Positions 57,137-64,000 of a stretch of 64,000 nucleotides of DNA are shown here, in pieces. Each line of letters starts with the position of its first letter. Within the stretch, counting starts at the first letter, position 1. The stretch comes from Atkinsonella hypoxylon (Eukaryota; Ascomycota; Sordariomycetes; Hypocreales; Clavicipitaceae): the NCBI GenBank assembly GCA_000729835.1, contig JFHB01000039.1, positions 62,001-126,000 on the forward strand. The letters are read 5' to 3'. The notes under the pieces are model-generated. The model saw only the letters and a list, made by a program, of their open reading frames with translations, was not told the DNA's origin and ran no database searches. The translations under genes and the position numbers were made by a program.

Positions 57137-59406
57137 ATGGCGACGGTTATCCGCTCGGTGCCAGGGTCGTTCGGCGATGAGGATATATCTGAGTTATATC
57201 ATAGCCCATCTGCATCTCTTGAAGCTGGCCCAGGGGATGGCCAACGTCAGGAAGTAGCGATAAGCTCATGGTTAGCTGAAAATAGGTTCGACATTGATCT
57301 CGGCGATATGGACTGGCACAAGTATCAGCCCCCAAGTGTATTGCACAAAGCACCCAATGTCAAGTCCCTCGTCCTGCTGGATATCATTGCCCAGTCTGTT
57401 GAAAATGTCAAAGCACGGGTTGCCGAAGAAGATCAGGCCATGGAGCATGAAGAGGAACAAAGGCTCCTGGCAGAAGAAGAAGCGCGCAAGAACGGGAAAT
57501 TACCCGAACCTTACTTACCCATTCTTATACCTCCCGAGAAACCTATAGAACCGGACATCTCTCATGTGAACGACATGTACTCAGGGACAAGCGTTGGGCT
57601 GGACTCCGTTATCACAGCGTCCTCTCAGAATGGCATTGCTTCGGTGTCGTCGTTGAAGAACACTAAGCGAAACCGAAATCCTATTCGACGATTTTTTCAG
57701 AGGGCATCTGGGTCTGGGGAGAGCAGTGCTGCCGGCGGTGCAAGAGAAGCACTCCGTCAGAAACTAGAGGCAAGGTTAAGCAGGGTTGACGTGGCCATGA
57801 AGGACTCTAAGACTCAGGAGGAGATGCTTACGGCTTTGCGCAAATCAGGATTCATTGAGGTTTCAGAATCGCCCGAGCCCGAGCCAGAAGTGTAGGTGGT
57901 GTCTCTGCGGTATACTGAGCTTATCATATCAACGCATAACACAGGAAGCTGATATGTTGTTGCAGGGAATGTGTCTCCTGTCTCGACGACATTCTGGTGA
58001 AAGACGCCGTCAAAGCCCCTTGCCACAGCTACTGCAAATCCTGTTTCATGCGTCTTGTCGCAGCTGCTGTTCAACACGAAGCACAATGGCCGCCAAAATG
58101 CTGCTTGAACCAAATTCCCTTCCGACTTATCGTGAAGAACATCCCTGATGACTTGATAAAGACTTTTCAGGAACGGTCCTCAGAGTGGGAGCTGCCTGCC
58201 AGCGAGAGAGTCTACTGCAACCAGTCTAACTGTGGAATCTGGATTCGACCCAAGTATATCAAGTTGAGTCAACGGCAGGGTCGGTGTGAATGGGGTCATT
58301 TGACTTGCACGATTTGCAGAGGGCCATCTCATGGGAATAACGACTGCCCGCAAGACCATGACATGGACCTGACAAATATTCTCGCCGAGGAAGAAGGCTG
58401 GAAACGCTGCTTCAACTGTCATGCTCTAGTAGAACATAGAGAAGCCTGCCAGCATATGACTTGCCGTTGCGGAACCGAGTTTTGTTACGTTTGTGGTCTC
58501 CAATGGGATACATGCAGCTGCACCATGCAGCAATTATATGCTGTCAAAGAAGCGGCAGAGACCAGGAGGGAGCAACGACGTTTCAAGGAACAAATCGAGT
58601 CAGAGGAGTTGCGGGCTGTCCTAGCACAGATTGAAGAATTCGAGCGAGAAGAAGCGAGAAGGGCGAAAGTCGACCGTCTTGAACAGGCCAGACTCGAAGA
58701 AGAGCGCTGGCAGCGACAAATCAGGGAACGCAGACATGTGGAAAATCTCCGTCGAAAGGAGATGACAGCCAAGTTCGGAGAATTGCGCATCCACCTCAAT
58801 GAGCTCCACCAACTACAACAGATCATGGTCGAAACGCAACAAGAAGATGTCGCCACCAGCCTGCTCCAAGAAGCATTATCCATGAAAGTCAAGCTCGCTG
58901 AGCGTCACGAAATGGAACGACATAAATTCCACCAAGAAGCCTTGGAAAAAGTGGGCACCAAGGAAGAACAGTTCAAGAGGGAACATTCCACCCGTATCGC
59001 CATGGAGCGCAAAGTGGAACAGGAATATCTGTTGCAGCTCCAGGACTTTTGGAGTGGCAAACCTCAGGCCGATGAAGAGGTTAAACGGGCCATAATTCTC
59101 TTGCGAAACAGGATGGATCAGAGTCATGAGACCTGGCAAAAGTGGAAAGATGATCAGATTAGCTCGTACAAGGCCAAGTTGGACGAACGGCTGATGACGA
59201 GGGAGGAACTCATGTATAGCCAGAAAGAGAGAAGCAAGGATTTGTACGAGACGAAGGAGCTGGAGTTGACGAGACGAATGATGGCTGAGAAGAAATGGTT
59301 TCAGGAAGTTGTGCTTGAAAGAGAGAGGTTGTTGGAGGTTTGGGAGGTGCAGGAAAGGGAAGGGGATGCAGATGGCTTATTCACGCCGGACGGAGAGGCA
59401 AGGTAG
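57137..59406 (+). CDS. RBR-type (RING-IBR-RING) E3 ubiquitin ligase with long coiled coil
   Basis: Two exons (57137-57891 and 57966-59406) give 731 aa. Residues 1-250 are acidic and charged without a known domain. RING1 starts right after the intron at ECVSCLDD and continues through CHSYCKSCF. An IBR-like segment (YCNQSNCGIWI, GHLTCTICRG, CPQDHD) and RING2 (RCFNCHALVEHREACQHMTC, then CGTEFCYVCG) follow; the catalytic cysteine that carries ubiquitin would be Cys413 in REACQHM. From about 430 to the end the protein is a Glu/Arg/Gln-rich coiled coil, probably for dimerisation or substrate binding. Its target is unknown. The exon 1 end overlaps the GTGTAG junction, and only this splice keeps the frame. 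Confidence 0.9.
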
Positions 59407-59845
59407 TTAGTGCTTGGTATTTGACGAGTACATTCGCATAGTTGGTAAAATTCCTCGATTATGGTTTGTCAAGAGCATTCATCCATGTCACTTTTCCATG
59501 ATGCCTAGGCGTATACTCGGTAGAAAGTGGACAGTCGAGGGACTTGCCCATGGATAAATTGCACGAAATAATACAAATTCGTGGATGGTCGGCAGGTTCC
59601 ACCTTACTTACTACTAACTAGCCTTATAGCGCCGCCAATCGGCGGAACCACAGACGGAACCACAGGCGGAACCACAGACGGAACCACAGACGGAAGACGC
59701 TTGCAGGATTCGGCATGGGAGGAAAAGACTTTACCCACACGGCGACCAACGCTCCTTCCGCGACGCCGACGGACAACGCAGACGCAGTCAACCTCTCCCA
59801 CAGCCGGTAGACTCCTCGTCGATTTCAGGAATCTATCTCCTGGAC
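59407..59845. other. Intergenic region with 12-bp tandem repeat
   Basis: This 439-bp region is the 3' flank of the RBR ligase and the promoter of DUS4. Apart from the tandem repeat at 59643-59690, I see no feature. Confidence 0.55.
59643..59690. repeat. Tandem repeat, 12-bp unit, four copies
   Basis: CGGAACCACAGA is repeated four times with a single substitution in the second copy, ending about 155 bp upstream of the DUS4 start codon. Confidence 0.9.
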
Positions 59846-61438
59846 ATGGCCGTCGAAGGGACGGGGTCTCTGAATCCCGCGCCCCAGTAAGTCGTTACAA
59901 CCACTGCTACTGCCTCCATCGCTAACCAACAATCCATCATCACAGCCCTCTCACTCGATTCAAGGCTTGTCGAAAGCAAGACAAGTTTCTGTATGCATGT
60001 GCGCCGATGGTGCGATACAGCAAGGTACTCTGGTCCCCGACGTCAATCCTGCTCTTTCCTCTAAAGACCCATTCTCGTAATTGAGTTTGGCGCTTACAAT
60101 CGCCAAGTTGGCCTTCAGGCAGACTGTTCATCACTATGGCGCCGATCTCTGTTGGACACCAATGATACTAGCCAAGGAGTTTAACCGCAACGAATTTGCT
60201 CGCGACAGTGGTGTGTTCTTTTTTTCTTTCTTTTTTGTCTTCCAACGTCTCTTTACGCCAGTCCTGACATCAGTTCTCATCAATGCGGTATCTCACATGT
60301 TTTTTCAGATCTCACCGTTTCCACAATACACCCTCAGCCACCCACCATTCTTCAGTTCGGCGCCAATGTCCCCATTGAGCTGGCGCGCGCATCTTGTCTG
60401 GCTGCGCCGTTCGTAGCAGGCGTGGATTTGAACTGCGGGTGTCCTCAGTCTTGGGCTTGTGCGGAGACGCTGGGCGCGGCGCTCATGGATAAGAGGGAAT
60501 TGGTGCGTGACATGGTGGTTGAGACGAGGGAGCGGTTGCGGCGGGACGGATGGGGCGTGGGCTTGGAGAGGGACATGGAGAATCCGAGGGGGAGGAGCGT
60601 CAGTGTCAAGATTCGAGTCCATCGTGATTTGAGGTGTGTCTTGACTGTCCGATTTGGCCCCTTCTTACAATATCACGCGGGCCTGGTCTCTGGTTTTGTG
60701 CCCATTTCTCCTACTCTTTCATCCGCGGACTCGAATGAGGCGATGAAAACTCAAATGTCAAGAGCTTTATTTTCTACAGGGATATATCTTCGCTAACTTG
60801 AATCTAGGAGAACAATAGACTACCTCGACACCGTAATAGGCCACCCGCAAAACCGAAACGTCGACTGGGTCACCATTCACCCTCGAACCCGTCACACACC
60901 ATCCACAACACCCATCTTCATCGATGCCCTAGAGGTCCTCACGCAAAAGTACTCACGCGTCCTACCGATTCTGCTATCCGGCGACGTCTTCGACCTATCC
61001 GACTTGCCCTTCCGCTCTACCAACCCTTCTCCACCAGACCTTTCCACCCTGACCCTCAAGGAAGAAAACACCGCGCCTGAACGGCGACAACAACCATCAC
61101 AGCCTAGACCCAGCACCACACACCTATCGGGATTCATGTCCGCCCGCGGTCTTCTCGCCAATCCAGCCCTATACGCCGGCCACACCTCCTGTCCCTGGGA
61201 GGCCGTCGAAAGGCTCATGTGCAGACTTGCTCGGGCGCCGCTACCGTTCAAACTCGCCCTGCACCACGTGCAGCAGATGACGGCACCGGGGATGGGCCCG
61301 GATAAGACGTCGTTGCTATCGAAGAAGGAGAGGGCGGAGATGAATGCCCTGGACAACATGCTTGAGCTGGTGGATTTTCTGGATCGCAAGGTTGAGGAGC
61401 ATACCGGGAGGGCGGGCGGCATGCGAAGAGATTTGTAG
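59846..61438 (+). CDS. DUS4: tRNA-dihydrouridine synthase 4
   Basis: Five exons (59846-59886, 59946-60024, 60108-60210, 60309-60633, 60808-61438) give 392 aa. The start was set from the first ATG that splices in frame to the conserved FMN-binding beginning, YACAPMVRYSK. The order LAFRQTVHHYGADLCWTPM, FGANVPIELARA, the catalytic-cysteine motif VDLNCGCPQSWA, SVKIRVHRDL, VTIHPRTRH and GFMSARGLLANPAL is that of the TIM-barrel dihydrouridine synthases. The long central motif and C-terminal region fit the Dus4 subfamily, which reduces U20a/U20b in tRNA. An extra Pro/Ser-rich loop (about 275-310) is inserted before GFMSARG. Confidence 0.93.
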
Positions 61439-61701
61439 AAATGAGTACATGGTTACGATTTATGGGATGAGAATAGAAAAATGGCAATAGAAGGCATGCT
61501 CAGAAAATCGGAGAATAAATCTCCCATCACATACAAGAGCCAACGGAGCAACATACTGGCATTATATCATGTCAGCATTTTCCTCATCAAAGGCACACCC
61601 AACAGGCTCGTGAAACAGGAAGAGAGAAAAAAAAAAGAAAAAAGAAACAAAGGGCAACGAAAGCCAGCAGCCGAGAGCAAGCACCCAAAAAGAAGCAGCT
61701 T

Positions 61702-64000
61702 TTACAGACCCGCCAATATGCTCTGTATTCCCACCGAAGCCGCATCGTCCCTCTTCTGCACAAAGGCCCGGAAGTCGCCCTTGCTCAACTTGCCCCGGCC
61801 GCGGCTCTGCCCCGGCGCCAGCGTCCTCGACTTCTCCCGCAGCGCCTCCGGCCCAACGATGAACAGCGAGCCAATCTCCGTAAGAAGCTCGACCATGACG
61901 GACACGTCCTTGGAGAGAGTCCAGTCCCGCATCTCAGACACGTATTTTGCAATGTCCTGCGTGACCATCAGCCCCCCCGTCGCGTTGACCTGGAACTTCT
62001 TGAAGTGGTCAAAGAGGAGCTGGTGAATGGAGAGGGCGAGCTCGCTGAAGAACTTCTCGGCGTTGAGACCGTCGATGGCCTGGCTGGCTTCCTTGGCTGC
62101 GCGGCTGAGGAACTTGCATATGTTGAGGCAGGTGGGTGTTTGGAGGAATTCAAGCTCGGCGCCGCGCGGGCGGAAATCTTGCTTCCGCTGGCCGGCGAGG
62201 ACCTTGGTGATGTAGTTGGTGATGACGTCGATGGTGGTCTTCATCACGGCGTTCGTCTTCTTCTCGATGGCGTCAATGGCCATGTTTCGTTGCGCCTCCA
62301 TGCTCTTCCGCACGGTCGTGTTGGACTCGGCTAGACGGATGAGCACGACGGCGATGAAACGGTCCATGATGGCGGATATGGTCGCTGCCCGCCGGACGGT
62401 TGGCAGGAACGAGAGGTCAGGCTCTGTTTTGGAGCTCTCGACAATGGTTGCTTCGGTATGCGCGGCCGCAAGCGCGGTCTGGACGTAGAGCTCGCCCATG
62501 TTGTTCAGCAGGAGCTGGAGCAGGGTGCTGACGTCTTTGGGCGTCTCCGCCTGCGATCCGAGTTCTAGCGTTCGCTGGACGCTCTCCGCCAGCCACTTGA
62601 GCATGCGCTTGGCGTTGGCGACGCTGAGCTCGCCGTCTTCTTCCGATACCTCGATCTCGTTCTGGTTTTCTTTGTCCTTGATGCCTGCCACGCGCAACAT
62701 CATCCGCTTCTGCGTCGGCGTGAGGTCTGATGAATCTAATCTTTCCAGGTAGACATCCTTGGCCGACGCCAAAAACTGTGTGCCCTGCTGAGCTAGGGAT
62801 GCCATGAAGCCTTGTGGAGCCTTCTTCTTGCGTGAGTGGTAAATTGTGAATTTGAAGAGCAGAGAGCTGTACATCTCCTCGAGGCTCTTCTTCTCCCGCT
62901 CAATGTACGAGCTTCCGACCAGGTATGGGATGAAGAGCTCGTCCATCTGCTGGTCGAGTGTCTGGGCGATTTGTCCCGAGCACGGGTCTGGATGCTCCGA
63001 AAGGCCATGTGTCTTCAGGTCCTCGACGAGCGAGCTTATATAGCTTCTAGACGAGTGCAACGATCGTAAAAACGCTAGAGCAGAGACAGTCTCTGCCTTG
63101 CCGAGGACTTTCTCAAGGCGCTGCTGGATGGATTGCTGAAACACACGCTGGATGAACTTGATGAGAACGGTCTCGTAGTAGGGAAACGCGCGCTTGATGA
63201 TGAAGGACTCATCTTGCATCACGATCCGAACCTCGTCGATAAGGGATTGCAGCCCGGGATCGACGCCGGGAGGGTCCGAATCAGGATCAGCCAGGATTTC
63301 CCATGTCTCGCCATCGGCAATTGCTTCGTCGTTCAGCTGGTCGCGATCGATGAAGAACTGATGTTGATTGACAAAGATGGCGATCACACTGGCACCACCG
63401 TTGAAGTCGTAGAGGACCTTGGAGCACTCCATCATGTCGTCGAAATTCTGCAGGCGATAACTGTTGTTGAATTGTTCCAGGAGATCTTGTTCGAGAGACT
63501 CGCAGAACTTCTCGAGAAGCTCCCGCGTGTTGTGCGATTTAAGAGAACCGTTTTGCCCTGTTGGATCAGAGCTGTTGGGCAAGCCGTTTGCATGGCCCCA
63601 TGAAGAAGGGTCAAGCTGCTGGCTCATTCTCATCAGCTGCCGGGCGATAACGGCGCATCGGATCTTGTTCTCGGCTCCGCCCTGAAGTCTGATATCTTCC
63701 AGAAACGACAGTACGCCGAATTCGCTCAGCTCTGTCCAGCATTGAATCAGGAACATGGCATCCTGAGCCCGCCGTCGCTTGCGATCCAGCTCCTCGAGTT
63801 TCTCTCCAATTTGCACAGCCACGTTGCCTCCACCGTACGTCCTGCTGCCATTCTCAACGGCATTGCCAGGGTTGTCTCGTCCCAGAGATCCGTCGAGCGC
63901 TTCGAAGGAGCTCATTGTCTGGTCGAGCTTCCGACCGAGTCTGTCCAACGTCTGATCATGCTGAATCTCGGCGCGGCGAACCTGGGACAGAAGCTCGAAT
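61702..64000 (-). CDS. SEC10: Exocyst complex subunit SEC10, 5' end missing
   Basis: The frame is open from the right edge without any stop down to the stop codon at 61702-61704, giving about 765 residues; the start lies beyond the window. The ATG-like start at 63948 is internal, because coding continues upstream (ELLSQVRRAEIQHDQTLDRLG). Typical Sec10 segments are NVAVQIGEKLEELDRKRRRAQDA, LIQCWTELSE, GGAENKIRCAVIARQLMR and NFDDMMECSKVLYDFNGG, and the C-terminal helical CorEx bundle ends ILAGL. Sec10 bridges Sec15 to the rest of the exocyst that tethers secretory vesicles at the hyphal tip. No intron is visible in this part. It converges on DUS4, 263 bp between stops. Confidence 0.93.
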   Translation of the reverse strand, partial: FELLSQVRRAEIQHDQTLDRLGRKLDQTMSSFEALDGSLGRDNPGNAVENGSRTYGGGNVAVQIGEKLEELDRKRRRAQDAMFLIQCWTELSEFGVLSFLEDIRLQGGAENKIRCAVIARQLMRMSQQLDPSSWGHANGLPNSSDPTGQNGSLKSHNTRELLEKFCESLEQDLLEQFNNSYRLQNFDDMMECSKVLYDFNGGASVIAIFVNQHQFFIDRDQLNDEAIADGETWEILADPDSDPPGVDPGLQSLIDEVRIVMQDESFIIKRAFPYYETVLIKFIQRVFQQSIQQRLEKVLGKAETVSALAFLRSLHSSRSYISSLVEDLKTHGLSEHPDPCSGQIAQTLDQQMDELFIPYLVGSSYIEREKKSLEEMYSSLLFKFTIYHSRKKKAPQGFMASLAQQGTQFLASAKDVYLERLDSSDLTPTQKRMMLRVAGIKDKENQNEIEVSEEDGELSVANAKRMLKWLAESVQRTLELGSQAETPKDVSTLLQLLLNNMGELYVQTALAAAHTEATIVESSKTEPDLSFLPTVRRAATISAIMDRFIAVVLIRLAESNTTVRKSMEAQRNMAIDAIEKKTNAVMKTTIDVITNYITKVLAGQRKQDFRPRGAELEFLQTPTCLNICKFLSRAAKEASQAIDGLNAEKFFSELALSIHQLLFDHFKKFQVNATGGLMVTQDIAKYVSEMRDWTLSKDVSVMVELLTEIGSLFIVGPEALREKSRTLAPGQSRGRGKLSKGDFRAFVQKRDDAASVGIQSILAGL

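Overview
The window looks like a piece of a filamentous ascomycete chromosome, most likely Sordariomycetes and probably Hypocreales. The reasons are the short GT-AG introns (about 50 to 160 nt), the consensus fungal splice sites, and conserved proteins whose sequences read like Pezizomycotina orthologues. I recognise 21 protein genes, one of them cut by the left edge and one by the right. Most have several exons, so the coordinates given span introns and the exon lists are in the evidence. No tRNA, rRNA or CRISPR was found. The genus cannot be fixed from the sequence alone.

Layout. 0-4 kb: the end of an NLI-interacting-factor (FCP1/HAD-like) phosphatase, then eEF1B-gamma and mitochondrial ribosomal protein uS9m in divergent orientation. 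4-11 kb: about 7 kb with no convincing gene, ahead of a glutamine-rich putative regulator (11.1-12.4 kb). 12.4-16.9 kb: a second gene-poor stretch. 17-26 kb: calcineurin B, the NuA4 subunit EPL1, the KEOPS ATPase KAE1 and the SNF1/AMPK beta subunit. 27-37.7 kb: a dense block of COQ8, ESS2, PPT1 (PP5), POP8, SPT4, KIN17 and a small ORF. 37.7-42.4 kb: gene-poor and rich in microsatellites. 42.4-46.4 kb: APQ12 and a long serine-rich coiled-coil protein.

49.2-56.4 kb is an accessory-looking block. It holds a free-standing N-acetyl-gamma-glutamyl-phosphate reductase (fungi normally make this enzyme as half of the Arg5,6 polyprotein), a phenol-2-monooxygenase-type flavoprotein and, head to head with it, a type I Baeyer-Villiger monooxygenase. 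The last is intact except for one in-frame TAG at a position that is normally tryptophan. AT-rich, degenerate-looking patches separate the three genes. 57-64 kb returns to conserved genes: an RBR ubiquitin ligase, DUS4 and the exocyst subunit SEC10, which runs off the right edge.

The housekeeping genes serve translation and tRNA modification (eEF1B-gamma, uS9m, KAE1, DUS4, POP8), transcription and chromatin (EPL1, SPT4, ESS2, KIN17), signalling (calcineurin B, AMPK beta, PPT1) and trafficking or membranes (SEC10, APQ12). The most unusual signals are the TAG-interrupted monooxygenase, the solitary arginine-pathway reductase, a dispersed TAYTCCGTA motif with palindromic copies, and a perfect twin E-box hairpin in an EPL1 intron.
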